A stretch of 64,000 nucleotides of DNA from Setoptus koraiensis (Eukaryota > Arthropoda), in contig CM106586.1 of the NCBI GenBank assembly GCA_048013815.1, forward strand, positions 14,694,001 through 14,758,000, read 5' to 3'. The first letter of the stretch is position 1. Every line of letters starts with the position of its first letter. The translations under genes were made by a program, and so were the position numbers. The notes beneath the pieces are model-generated. The model saw nothing but the letters and a program-made list of their open reading frames with translations. It searched no databases and was not told the DNA's origin. Positions 27,030 through 37,380 of the stretch are shown piece after piece.

Positions 27030-27516
27030 ACAAATGCCACAAATAGCAAATGGCACAAATGGTTAGTATTCCGACGTGACCCTCACTCGGCGAGCCCCAC
27101 TTTTTCTTGTTGCTCGCGTTGTTGTTGTTGTTGGTGCTGTCGCTTTGGCCAGTGGCTTTGTTGCTGCTTGTTTGCGTTGGTGGCTCCCCTTGGTCGCATC
27201 GTTTGCTGGGTCCCACCGTCATCTGGCCTTTGGCTCTGGGACAACTGTATCACCTCCGTGCTACAATAGACACTACCGACAGCAACAACAACCAGCCACA
27301 ACAACAACCAGCCACAACAACAACAGGCTACAACAACAACACCAACAGTGCCAAAGTCGACGTGTATCGCGCAGTGCCCCCAGGCGTGAATGTCGCCAAC
27401 TACGCCTTCGCGCGGCCCCTCCGACGACCAGAGTGCGCACAAACCACTCTCAGGCGCTACCCGTGGTCGGGTTTGCGCACCAAAATAAACATAGGCCACT
27501 CGTGATGGTCGCCAGT

Positions 27517-27562
27517 CGAAATAAACACACTCGAACGTCCCATGCGAACTGTGTTTATTTCG
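27517..27562. repeat. Perfect 13-bp hairpin upstream of zinc-ribbon copy B
   Basis: Arms CGAAATAAACACA and TGTGTTTATTTCG enclose a 20-base loop. It lies 228 bp before the copy B ATG and could be regulatory. Confidence 0.85.
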
Positions 27563-27789
27563 AAATTCGAAGCGAGCAAGTGCACCAATCGCAGCCCAAT
27601 CGCCCATTTGCAAGTTGTCGCGACCTATACACGAGTAAATTGTCACTCGCATCATATCATCATTACATTATATCACTATACAGCTTTCATACAGCTTTCA
27701 TACAGCTTTCACTAATCATATCATACATACTCGTTGTTATCAGCACAATTGATTGATTTTTTGTTTAAAATTTTTAAATATTTCTAACA

Positions 27790-28431
27790 ATGACCAACTC
27801 CGACAAGTTGTCCTTCTCCATTGAGAACATATTGTACAATAAGACATCCACGTCGCCTATATGCCAACAACAACTGCAGCAGCAGCAGCAACAACAACAA
27901 CAAAGGCACCCGATGCAATCAGTGGACCCCGCCTTGCTGTCCTATATGATTATGTGTGTCCAGCATCAGCAACTGCAACAACAAATTCACGAACAGCAAC
28001 AACAGCAACATCAGCAACAACTATTGCACCAACAGCACCTACATCAACAACAGCAATTACAGCACCTGCATCACCACCACAGACAGCAGCATCACAACAA
28101 CCACAATCTCAACACAAACAACAATCACCACCACCACCACCACCATCAGCAACCACCACAAGCACCGCCATCACATCAGCAGGCTCAACATGCGCCAGGC
28201 CAACAAGCGACACCGGTGTTGTCCCAGCAACAGGCGGCAGCGGCCCAACAAGCGGCTCAACAGCAACAACAACAACAGAGACAGATGAGCCATCATCAGC
28301 CACCGATGAAGACATGTTTGAATTGTCACCAATTGATACACCGGAACGCACCCATTTGTCCCATTTGCAAGACTAAAAGTCGATCTAACAAACCAAAGAA
28401 GTCTAAGAAGAAGCCCAAAATTGTTGTATAA
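27790..28431 (+). CDS. EH1-motif, His/Gln-rich zinc-ribbon protein, copy B
   Basis: The 213-aa frame starts at an ATG after an AT-rich leader. Residues 7-15 read LSFSIENIL, an engrailed homology 1 (EH1) Groucho-binding signature. A Q/H-rich tract follows with the spaced block [16 protein letters not shown]. The C-terminus carries C176, C179, C190 and C193 in C-x2-C-x10-C-x2-C spacing ([18 protein letters not shown]), resembling the zinc_ribbon/DZR class, then a basic tail rich in Lys. I infer a nuclear co-repressor-like role from the EH1 motif alone. The gene converges on RICTOR with only 62 bp between the two stop codons, and the AATAAA at 28461 lies in that overlap. The last ~450 coding bases are nearly identical to copy A. 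Confidence 0.75.
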   Translation: MTNSDKLSFSIENILYNKTSTSPICQQQLQQQQQQQQQRHPMQSVDPALLSYMIMCVQHQQLQQQIHEQQQQQHQQQLLHQQHLHQQQQLQHLHHHHRQQHHNNHNLNTNNNHHHHHHHQQPPQAPPSHQQAQHAPGQQATPVLSQQQAAAAQQAAQQQQQQQRQMSHHQPPMKTCLNCHQLIHRNAPICPICKTKSRSNKPKKSKKKPKIVV

Positions 28432-28770
28432 TTAGCATTGATTCTTTATGCGATGAAATGAATAAATATAAGTGTATTCATATTGATAACAATCTAATTT
28501 AATATATTTTTGTTGTTGTTTTTTTTCGATGATGATGATCCCATGTTCAATATCTTTCTTACGTCCTCATTTAATGGGTCGAATGTTATATCAAGGAACA
28601 ATTCTTGCAAGAACCTTCTTGATAGTAGAGGGAAATTGTAAGTTGCTAATTGTTGGCAAACATCAGAATATAGACACAGGTCGTGCTGAAATAACAGTCC
28701 ATATTTGCGCTTCAGATTGAGCAATGAGTTCTCAACCTTTTCCACTGATTCGAAGAAGGACGAACTAAAA
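27905..28770. repeat. Inverted segmental duplication, arm 2 (parental arrangement)
   Basis: This arm holds the 3' two-thirds of zinc-ribbon copy B and the last ~90 codons of intact RICTOR. Because RICTOR is complete here, this is taken as the source locus. The arms are about 16 kb apart in opposite orientation. Confidence 0.88.
28461..28466 (+). terminator. Poly(A) signal of zinc-ribbon copy B
   Basis: AATAAA lies 30 bp after the stop at 28431 and within the short gap shared with the RICTOR 3' end. The two convergent transcripts probably overlap. Confidence 0.6.
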
Positions 28771-31700
28771 TTGCCTGTCACCAAAAAGTATGATAGACGT
28801 AAAACCTCACGTCGCACTTGTGATAACTGAGAAGGTGTAAAGTTTGCTCCTAACATACTTATAGGCTCGTTAGCTAATTTCGAGGTCACAGGCGTATTAG
28901 CCGAGGGTGTACCTTCATGATGTGATTGAATGGGAACATTATTGTTGTCAGCTATTGCTTTAGATGTGGTTGTTGGAGCATTCACAGAAATAGGTCCACT
29001 CGCACCACATAAACTGCCTATAATAGAGTCTCTATCACTTTCGGATCCTGGCACTTCCTTGATATTTGATGAGATCTTTCTTGTTGTTGCCAATCTAGAC
29101 GATGATGGTGCCGAAACGAATGGTGTTGAAGTTGATATTGGTATTTGTAGCGATGGTGGCATATCTGACACGTTATTATTATTGTTTGGCAAATTGCAAC
29201 AAAAAAGACAATTAGTTCTCTTATGCGTATCATTGTAGGTGCAACTAGAAACTGTCATATTGCTGTTTAGATGTGAATTCATTATGGCTGATCCTCTCAT
29301 GTTGTTTGTAGCCGATGTCGATTGACCTGAGGCGACAGTGGACGACGACAAGTAGTTATCCGATGTAAGACCAGCGACAAGGTTAAGCTCTGGACCATTA
29401 GTGTTGTTGTGTGCAACAGATTCGGAACGATTAGTTGAATCTTGGATGTTTAGATCTTTGTCATCAGGCTTAACTAGAACCTGATCTAAATTAAGGGGCA
29501 AGGCTAGCCTTTCTTTTTGCATTGCGATCCAATTCTTTGTTTTCAAATGTTCGGCTCCTTCCTCGGTTGAAGCTAATAAGCCCAGAGCGTTGAAGGCTGT
29601 GCCTCTTAAAGACAAAACTTTCGAATATCTTGCAATATCGACAATTACAGATATAATCTCGACCTCGTCTAACAACTGGTAACCTCCTTCACTAGATCCC
29701 ACGTGTCCAATTACCCATAAGGCTGCTTTTAGTTTCAGAACATTCAATTCGCTAGTTTCCAGGTCGCTTGGAGGAGATTTTATGATGTTGTAAAAGGGCT
29801 CCAATAAATTCCTATTCACCAATATTTGTACACCGTCGGCATGTTGAGCTAACTGGCCGTACAAGTGACATGGTAAGTCAGAATTCTTCGTCAAAGGATT
29901 TATTTTGTCGATTCTTCTTCCATACCGGCCATCCTCACTTTTCTGATGGTAAGTCAATGAGTTGTTCAATACATCTTCCACTATCTTGACGTATCTATAA
30001 TTGTATATTTTTATCCACTTGTTTAATTCATAATCGAACTCAGTGATTCTTTCGAGGAGTTGTTCGCCAGTTGATTGAATGGAACCGTTCACACGATAGG
30101 TTGGCGATAGATCACTAGCATTATCAATTGAATTTTGCACTGATGAGGATGTCATATGGTCAAGAACTAGAGGACTAGAATTAAATTTATGAGGAGTTTC
30201 CATCAAATACTTCAAACCCGTTATAGTTGAGGCAAATCTACACAACAGAATCACACCACTGTCACCACTTGACCTGAGAACCTGTATGATGTCCGTTTTA
30301 ATAAACTTGCAACGTAATGATGAGCTATTATCATCTTGCAACTTAGCTGAATGTTGTTGTTTTTGATTTTTTGATGTTGTACCATCGAGTATGGGGGATT
30401 CTGTCGTACTTATAGGTGTAATGATATGCCTTAGTGCAATCAAACCTTCAAGATTCTCATTGAGATCACAAGCCTCGTCCAGTATTTCGGCAGCCGAATG
30501 ATGCACAATCCTACTTGAATTATTCAACTGTCTAACCAATAATTCTATACACCAAGTGGAAAAATCTTTGACTTTTGCTCTCAATAAGACACGGATGAAA
30601 TTTGTTGCATAGATACGAACATTTTCCTCGGGGTGTTCAAAAAGAAACTTTTCCAACAGTTTACGCGACCCGTTAAATTCTTTGGTATAGTCGAAACATG
30701 ATATTATGAGCCTAACGTGCACCTCAGCTGGCGAAGATGGATTCTGGATAGATAATTGTATCAAGTTGTTTATTAGACTAATGATACCTGTCTTGATTAA
30801 TAGTTGATAGCCTTTTGTTGTGCTAGATAACCGGCCAATGAAAAGGAAATAACTGCTACTAAGAGTGCTGATCAATTTTGACGAGCTTGTCATGTCACAA
30901 GTAGGCAAATTTTGACCATCTACCAGAGACATGGATTGTGCTATATCATTCAATAGTTCCTCTAAGAAATCTGATGTTTTTGAATCTTCGCATTCAATAA
31001 GAAAATCAATCAAATGACACCCGGTTTCACAATATTGACGTGCTCTTTCATTGTTGATATCTACTGTTGAGTATTGATTTGAGGAGGGCTTGAAAAAGTG
31101 TATTAGACGCTTTATGAAGGTTTTGTGCAATTGAGTTGAGAGTGTCTTGAGAGACTCGCTAGGACGATTTAATGAACAACCAATAACATACCAATCCCAT
31201 TCTTGCCAATCTTGCAACATAGATTGTTGGGATTGATGGTGCGGAGCTGGTAGTTGCTGTTGTGGTTGCACATTGCCGGTAAACTCTTGATCTGCATTGG
31301 ATAGATTCATCAATTTAATAGTAGCTTGGAAGGATTTATCTCCTTTATCTGGGCGAATGTACTGCTGGAATTTCATTTTGCCAATAGCAAATTTCGAATA
31401 AAGAGTAGGAAAATGGCCTCCTTGCGGAGAGGTTGGGGTATTCTTTGTTGGTGTCTTAGCGGTGCCTTGACTGGACGGAGTAGAACTATTAGATGATGCA
31501 TAATTGGCTGATGATGGTTGATTATTTAAGGCTGACGTAGATGGTTGGTAGTTTGGATAGAGAGGCAAACTAGGTGGCCTAATGCTAGGATGCATAATAG
31601 ATGATGATACCGATGATAATGTGGATGTGGAAGATGTGGATGACATAGATGATGATCGAGTTGATGTGCTCTTAAGATGATTGCTACTCTTTGCTTTTGG

Positions 31701-33513
31701 ACTGGGGTTGCAAAATTGCAAGATCTGACTCAAAAATAGACTACATTTTGGCAATGATTCGGATGATTTTTTCAAACCATGTATCCTATCAAGATTCGTA
31801 AGGGCTGCATTAGCTAGATCACGGTGTTCCTCTGATTTGGAAGTTGCTGCGGCTATTAAAGTTGGTAATGATAAATATTTACTTATACAATCGGGCGGTA
31901 GATATTTACTTGATAGTTGAAGCAACTGTCCAAGTAATATTGTCGCTCTAAAAGAATTTTCCTGGCTAGACGAACTTACAATAACAACGCTCAAAGCATT
32001 AACTATATCACAATGAAAGAGAGCTAACAATAGTAAGGCCATGTAGTTAGTAACCAAACTCATACGACTCCTGGTTCGTACAGGGGATAGGATACATTTC
32101 GCCTCATCAACAACAAATGCATCATGTATTTTCCAAGAATCTCTTGATATTTGATTGATTTCCAATGATTTAAGACCAACTTCAAAATTATTGGTCCAAT
32201 CTGGTAACGGTAGTGACAGTAACTCTGAAACCAAATCAATCAATCTACGCCTAATTTCATTGTAAGGCAGGTAGAGCATACTAATCAAAGATTCTAGACA
32301 GTTTTTTGAAACGGTATCCTTTGGTGGTGTCTGATCGTTGAGATAAACTAAACCAGGCCATGAACGCAATATTGAGATCAGTGTATTCTTTGCCGTAGTA
32401 AATCTATTTTCTGGATTCTTATTCTCCGATGAATCACTGTAAGCTATCCTTCTATCTGCCCTTTGGTGTTTGTTCATATGCGGATGCCTAGGTTTTTCTA
32501 TTTTCTCATCAAATAGAGGTGCTGTGTAATGAGAGTCAGTGAATGGCGCAGCAAATATTTGCATGTCCAAATCGCCCCGTATCAGTTGCCTGTATTTCGG
32601 CCAGTTAAGCATGTACAATAATGTCGATACGAGGCTCTCTGATATACTGTGAGGTTGATTATATGGAGCGAGGGCCGCATGTAATATTATGTTAAAGGCA
32701 CGATTTCTGGTATCTATTGTTGCAGCTTCAGGATTCAAAATAGCTAGCTCGGCCAACAGAGCCCAGCACACCCTAGTAAGATTATCCTTATGGGGTATGC
32801 CATCTTGAGCTATCGCGATCATTGATCGTGTAAATGCCCTAGGAAATAAATGTGGTGTGATAGATAGTATCTTTCGAACTAATCTGAGTGCTTGATGGCG
32901 CTCCTCATCGTTACCCAATACAACATCAATAGATCTAACAATTAATAAATGTAAATTAATCTTGAGGAGAGCTTGAACGGCTTGCTCATCTTTCAATAAA
33001 TATCTTATTGCACGTAGACCGGCTGCTCTGACCTCATATGTTTCGTGGAATAGGGCCGTCCTTAAACTGATGATATGAAGCGACGTATAATAACAACAAT
33101 AGTATCATGCAAGTTGATTGAGAGAGAAATCAATGTATTTGTTAGATAATACTAATAGCGATACGAGGGCATCAGGTTTTGACTATTGTGACCATCATTA
33201 CTTACCAGCAGAGGATCTCGCCTAAGGTCAATCTAGATTTTGACGGATCGCATATCGCAGGGCATGACTGAAGCAGCCGGCAGAAACTATTCAATGATGT
33301 CAGATTGTGTTTCTTCGAGGATGTAGAGACTAGAGATATTAATAGATCTAGCACTCTTGTTTCCTCCATGGCTAAGAGATGAGTAATTCATAAAATGTGG
33401 ATACATCCATATCATTCATGATATATCATAAATGGTTAGGGAAAAAGTCAAGATATTTGTTTTTTACCAATTCCTTCATGTACCGTGTGATCGCTTTCCA
33501 ATGTCCAAAACAT
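28494..33513 (-). CDS. Rictor: RICTOR, mTORC2 scaffold subunit (3 coding exons)
   Basis: RICTOR is the defining scaffold of mTOR complex 2, which phosphorylates AKT, PKC and SGK kinases. The proposed exons are 33513-33468, 33371-33206 and 33066-28494. The introns are 96 and 139 bp with GT/AG ends, and the three exons sum to 1595 codons including the stop (1594 aa; human about 1708). The family signature EVRAAGLRAIRYLL lies across the start of exon 3. It is followed by an ARM/HEAT-like body with QALRLVRK, EIRRRLIDLVSELL, RATILLGQLL, RVLLRAKV and LYGQLAQH blocks. The C-terminal block runs LRREVLRLSYF to FLQELFLDITFD. The zinc site known in human RICTOR (H-x4-C-x2-C plus a distant Cys) is kept as about H1352, C1357, C1360 and C1535. 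A Ser/Thr/Asn-rich stretch interrupts the middle. The start is uncertain: an ATG at 33513, or the well-placed CCATGG at 33369 in exon 2 (1578 aa). The gene lies downstream of CTCF on the same strand and converges with zinc-ribbon copy B. Confidence 0.95.
33206..33371 (-). CDS. Rictor: RICTOR coding exon 2
   Basis: The minus strand reads MEETRVLDLLISLV from the ATG at 33369, then continues to GEILCC, and a GTAAGTAATG donor follows. It splices in phase to exon 3 (TG|T), giving CCLRTALFHETYEVRAAGLR, which aligns with the human start of the armadillo region (IICLRLALLNEAKEVRAAGLR). The acceptor CTCTTAG precedes CCATGG. Whether translation begins here or in exon 1 is open. Confidence 0.8.
33468..33513 (-). 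CDS. Rictor: RICTOR putative first coding exon
   Basis: The ATG at 33513 opens a 15-codon frame, MFWTLESDHTVHEGI, ending at a GTAAAAAAC donor. It joins exon 2 in phase as ATT-G|CC-ATG. There is no homology evidence for these residues. The alternative is a 5' UTR exon with initiation at 33369. The first 33 bases recur in inverted orientation at 33777-33809, also reading FWTLENDHTV. Confidence 0.45.
33481..33513 (-). repeat. 33-bp inverted repeat, RICTOR-side arm
   Basis: This arm starts exactly at the putative RICTOR ATG. It matches 33777-33809 in opposite orientation at 27 of 33 positions; five of the six differences are transitions. Confidence 0.7.
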
Positions 33514-33776
33514 CAATGTGATGACAATCCGCTAGGTGCGCTCGCGACGCTCTACAATGTACAGGGAAGTTGAGTGTGTTTCGTTAAATGTTTCTTTTTT
33601 CTCGATTGCCCCATTCAGCGTGCACAGGATCGTGAGCAGTTTTTGATGCCATGATCTACTCTATTGCTGACGGATTCGTTCTTGGGCAATTGTAGTATAT
33701 AACGATTTCGTCAACTGCACTCTACCCGAATGATGAAAGCGTAGAAGCGCCGCCCTCGTGGGACGTTTTCGCATCG

Positions 33777-33809
33777 ACTTTTTGGACACTGGAAAACGAC
33801 CACACAGTA
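33777..33809 (+). repeat. 33-bp inverted repeat, distal arm
   Basis: This reads FWTLENDHTV on the plus strand against FWTLESDHTV in RICTOR. The plus frame is open from about 33696 to 33860, includes PSWDVFAS just upstream, and has no ATG. It may be a remnant of an inverted duplication of the RICTOR 5' end. Confidence 0.65.
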
Positions 33810-33903
33810 GAGGCAATATTTATTGTTTACCAACTTTGCGCGCATGCGTGATGCGTGAGCGCTGAATTTAATATTAAATATTAATTGTTTTTTTTTAATT
33901 TTT

Positions 33904-33913
33904 TTTATTTATT
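33904..33913 (-). terminator. Poly(A) signals of CTCF
   Basis: Two overlapping AATAAA hexamers lie on the minus strand about 110 bp after the CTCF stop, followed by A-rich DNA. Confidence 0.5.
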
Positions 33914-34021
33914 ATTATTTTAATCCATTTTGTTTTTCTTCATGTTATACAATAATACACTACACATTACCTAGTGCCTACATAGGTGTTCCCTCTTTTC
34001 TCTTTCCTTAGCAATAAATTT

Positions 34022-35971
34022 TTAATTTACATGTGTGGCTGGTATTGACAGAATTGCCTCATCTTCTTCATCATCATCTTTAAACCCAAAACACTCGCTA
34101 ACATCCTTCTGTTTTTCCAAGTGCTCTCTCATTTGCTTCTCAACCTCACTCATAGAAGTATCATGTACAATCATAACTGTTTGTTTATTTCCTGCCGGTG
34201 TTGTCGCTGACACCGTTGCACCTAAGGCAGATCCGCGGCTACCATTTGAAGCTTGAACAGTAATCGTAGAGTTAGTTGTTGCAGTTGTCTGCGATGAGGA
34301 CTGCTGATTAGTTAGGGTTGCATTAGCTGTTCCTCTGGCGGCACTCCTTGTGGATCTCCTCAGAGGTGTTGATGGATGCTCGGTAGTTTCCGGTTTATTT
34401 GTGGGGGCATTTTGGGCTTCGACCAGATCTACTCTGTTAGGGTCTGCTTGCTGATCGCCCTCTGGCTGGTTCTCTGCAGGTAATGGCACAACTTCGTAAA
34501 CAACAACTTGACCTTCGCCATTAACTTGCAAGAGTTGATTGTTTTGCGGATCATAACTGAAACTAATTGTCTGCTGGCCAGTCTCATCTCCTTCATATCC
34601 ACTTGCGTCACCTATGATTGCCGCGGACGAATCTTCATCTTCTTCATCGGAGCCAATCATTTGCGAATCATCCATATCTGTAAGATTTTTTGATGCATCA
34701 GGGTCATGGGTAACCATGTGACGCATTAAATTGCCTTTGTGTCTGAATGCTTTGTTACAAACGCCACATTCATGAGTTTTCTCTCTAGGTGTCGGTGGTA
34801 CATATGATGGATTATGATACAAGTTGCGATGTCTCTTCAACAATTGTTTTTGTCTAAATGATTGATCACACTCATCGCAAGAAAACGGTTTTTGATCGGT
34901 ATGTATGAGCATGTGTGAATCTAAATGACGAGATGATACCGAAGAGTATGAGCACAGCTCGCATTTGAAACATTTTTCTCCTTCATGTGTTTTAAGATGC
35001 AATTTGTATTGGTATCTATCAGGATATGCTTTATCGCAGCGTTTACATGTTAGAGGTTTCTCGGCCGTATGTAGCTTTTGAACATGTATACGTAAATCAG
35101 TTTTTCTACCACAAGTTGCTGGGCATTTGTCACACCTGTAAACAGGCTTATTACCGGAGTGTATAAGCCTGTGGGCCTTAAGTGAGTTGCTTTGTGTAAA
35201 TCTGGCGTGACACACATTACACTCGTACGGTTTCTCTCCAGTGTGAATTCTGAGATGTCTTTTCAACTTATATGTATCTGGACTTGCATAAGTGCAATGC
35301 TGACATTGATAAGGCCTTTCCCCAGTATGACATCGCATATGTCGTTTTAATTTTGACAACTCAACACTGGCGTAATCGCACTCAGAACAAGCGTGAGGTT
35401 TTTCGTGCGTATGCTTGTACCTAACGTGTCTAACTAATTCTCCTGAAGTTGTAAATTGCGCATCACAATCTTTACAATTGTGAGGTCTAACACCAGAGTG
35501 AGTATTAACATGATTTTGTAATGATGCAGCCGTTTTAAAGCCACGCTCACAAATACCACAACGATGTGGCCTATCCTCCGAGTGCGACTTCATGTGACGT
35601 GACAGCAAGTATCTCTTGTGTGTAGTATAATTGCAATAGTTGCACACATGCCGGTCAGAGGATCCCCTTTTGATCTTGCGCTTCTTGGAAGCGGTGGAAT
35701 TATTGATGGTATCTCCAGCGGTGTCCATATCATCTACTTCCTCATTGAGGTCCTCTTCGTCCTCATCTTCGTCCTCTTCGTCTTCGGCGTCATCGTCGTC
35801 AATGTGGCCCTCGGCATGATCAAAATCATAGATAGACGAATCATGGGGTTGTACCGTTGTTGCAGTTGGTTGCTGATACTGTTGTATTTGGGCTGGTATC
35901 AAAATAGTGGCGACGGGGCCAGCTTGTTCCTGGGTTTGTTGCGCATTGTCGTCCTGCTGCTGTTGATGCAT
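34022..35971 (-). CDS. CTCF: CTCF, 11-zinc-finger chromatin insulator protein
   Basis: This is a nuclear DNA-binding protein that sets chromatin loop and insulator boundaries with cohesin. It is one uninterrupted frame of 649 aa from the ATG at 35971; the frame also opens with an upstream GTG that I do not use. Eleven C2H2/C2HC fingers run from about residue 108 to 422. Diagnostic CTCF fingers are recognisable: finger 3 (TTSGELVRHVRYKH), finger 4 (DYASVELSKLKRHMR), finger 5 (YASPDTYKLKRHLRIH), finger 6 (CHARFTQS) and finger 10 (FRQKQLLKRH). N-terminal to them are a Q-rich start, a YDF motif (Y48-F50) and an acidic run. Human CTCF contacts SA2-SCC1 through a YDF motif in a similar place. The C-terminal third is acidic and Ser/Thr/Gln-rich. 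Poly(A) signals lie at 33904-33913. The gene is divergent from TOP1, and a 5' UTR intron cannot be excluded. Confidence 0.95.
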   Translation of the reverse strand: MHQQQQDDNAQQTQEQAGPVATILIPAQIQQYQQPTATTVQPHDSSIYDFDHAEGHIDDDDAEDEEDEDEDEEDLNEEVDDMDTAGDTINNSTASKKRKIKRGSSDRHVCNYCNYTTHKRYLLSRHMKSHSEDRPHRCGICERGFKTAASLQNHVNTHSGVRPHNCKDCDAQFTTSGELVRHVRYKHTHEKPHACSECDYASVELSKLKRHMRCHTGERPYQCQHCTYASPDTYKLKRHLRIHTGEKPYECNVCHARFTQSNSLKAHRLIHSGNKPVYRCDKCPATCGRKTDLRIHVQKLHTAEKPLTCKRCDKAYPDRYQYKLHLKTHEGEKCFKCELCSYSSVSSRHLDSHMLIHTDQKPFSCDECDQSFRQKQLLKRHRNLYHNPSYVPPTPREKTHECGVCNKAFRHKGNLMRHMVTHDPDASKNLTDMDDSQMIGSDEEDEDSSAAIIGDASGYEGDETGQQTISFSYDPQNNQLLQVNGEGQVVVYEVVPLPAENQPEGDQQADPNRVDLVEAQNAPTNKPETTEHPSTPLRRSTRSAARGTANATLTNQQSSSQTTATTNSTITVQASNGSRGSALGATVSATTPAGNKQTVMIVHDTSMSEVEKQMREHLEKQKDVSECFGFKDDDEEDEAILSIPATHVN

Positions 35972-37380
35972 CACAAATATCTAGTCTTAATAGCCTGCTA
36001 GTATTATGGATGAAATTGAGAAAAATGTAATCTATTTATATGCGGATAGGTATGTGTGATATATACGTATGTGTGTATGGTTGTGCAAAATATGTACGTA
36101 TGTATAAATATTTTCTGTAATTGGTGTGTGTGGTGAGGTGTAGTTTAGTAATAGTTTTTGTATTGATAATATTGATAATAATAGACAATGATGTTCATCG
36201 AGCGTTGCCAGTGGTAATAATTTAAGTATTATGATTCGGCCACAATTGGTTGTTGGTTGGCGTTGATTCGACAAAAGATAGTGTGCGATGATAAGGATAA
36301 TTAATTATAAAAGATGACGATAATAATATATCTTCCAGTGGTGATAGTGTAATACGATTTCGCTCGTTCTATTTTCACTCACACAGATGCATGGAAACAC
36401 CCATGAGCGACTTGAATTTGGTGTGTACAACATGTACTGTAGAGGGCATGGCGCTTCCAGTTGTGTGCGCCAGCTTAAGGGAGGACAGGCAGGCAGGCAC
36501 AAAAGCAAAATGGCGGCGGCCACCTTCAGTTACAGTCTGTAACTCACAGTTGGTGTTTGTGTGTGCGGATGGAATGCACACACGACAATTGCTACCAACT
36601 AAAATTAGTTCCGAATCGAAGCACTAGAGAGTCACCAGTGCACAACGCACAATACTGTTGCGCGGCGCGCATATTGAAACGGGGATAGCCAATTGCTGGC
36701 TCCTATGTGCATGCATGTGCTTCAGACACTGCTTACCCCGTGCGCAAGATGCAACTACAGCAGCATGCTGTATATGCGAAAGGACACACACAAATCGCCA
36801 TTTGTGTTCGAATTTGGCGCAATGCGCACTAGGATGACTCAAAGTGACTAACGATTGTGTGATTTGGCAAATCCATTGAGCAGTGTTGCCTTTACACTGT
36901 GTGGCAGTGGCTGCTGAACTTAGCGCAAATCTCACAGTTACTCATTTCGTGCCCCCCGCCACTCGGGTGTCGTACCCCGGTGTACGGAGCGCGGGTACTG
37001 GCTGTTTCGGCCCCCACAAACAAGAACATTCTTTTGGCGGTTGTAGTCTCTCTCGCCCCATTGGGCATTGCACACAACAACTCACGACTATCGCTCACCC
37101 AAAGTTCCCAATGCAAAAGATTGCAGGCTGCACAGAAGAAGCGCCGATGCACAGCGCTACACAAGCCATGTGTTGGTGTGTAGTCTGCAATTCTGTAAAG
37201 GGTGTTTCATTTCAAACGCACAAAAGCATTAATAAGGCTGCGGCTGCCTTGCACAGTGCATTTTTTTTCGATATTTGTCGATGCACTCTGGACGTTACAG
37301 TGGCGATATTTATTTAAATATCTATATATTTCTACATATATAAATAGACTGCACCACTCTCAATTTCATCCATAATAACA
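35972..37380. other. CTCF-TOP1 divergent promoter region
   Basis: 1.4 kb separates the two start codons. The CTCF side is AT-rich with TGTGTATG runs; the middle (36.4-37.3 kb) is of mixed composition with open frames on both strands but no recognisable protein. An AG before the CTCF ATG could end a 5' UTR intron. Confidence 0.55.
37337..37347 (+). promoter_or_regulatory. TATA box of TOP1
   Basis: TATATAAATAG lies 34 bp before the TOP1 ATG. A pyrimidine/CA initiator-like CTCTCAATTTC follows at about 37357-37367. The implied 5' UTR is only about 15-20 nt. Confidence 0.5.

Larger units (their letters stand above)
12308..27789. other. GC-rich repeat desert, middle
   Basis: There is no recognisable gene in 15.5 kb. 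A TATATAG on the minus strand near 12640 could serve copy A. An exon-like frame at about 24912-25060 (+) and another at about 25270-25352 (-) have plausible donors but no recognisable product. The last 200 bp before 27790 are AT-rich and include three copies of ATACAGCTTTC (27665-27711). Confidence 0.6.
33514..34021. other. RICTOR-CTCF intergenic region
   Basis: About 500 bp between two minus-strand genes. It holds the RICTOR promoter, the distal arm of the 33-bp inverted repeat, the CTCF poly(A) signals and a TTTAATATTAAA palindrome. I see no complete gene. Confidence 0.6.

Noticed and set aside
36883-37317. 144-codon plus-strand ORF between CTCF and TOP1
   Set aside because: It has no recognisable domain, overlaps the TOP1 promoter and competes with equally open minus frames.
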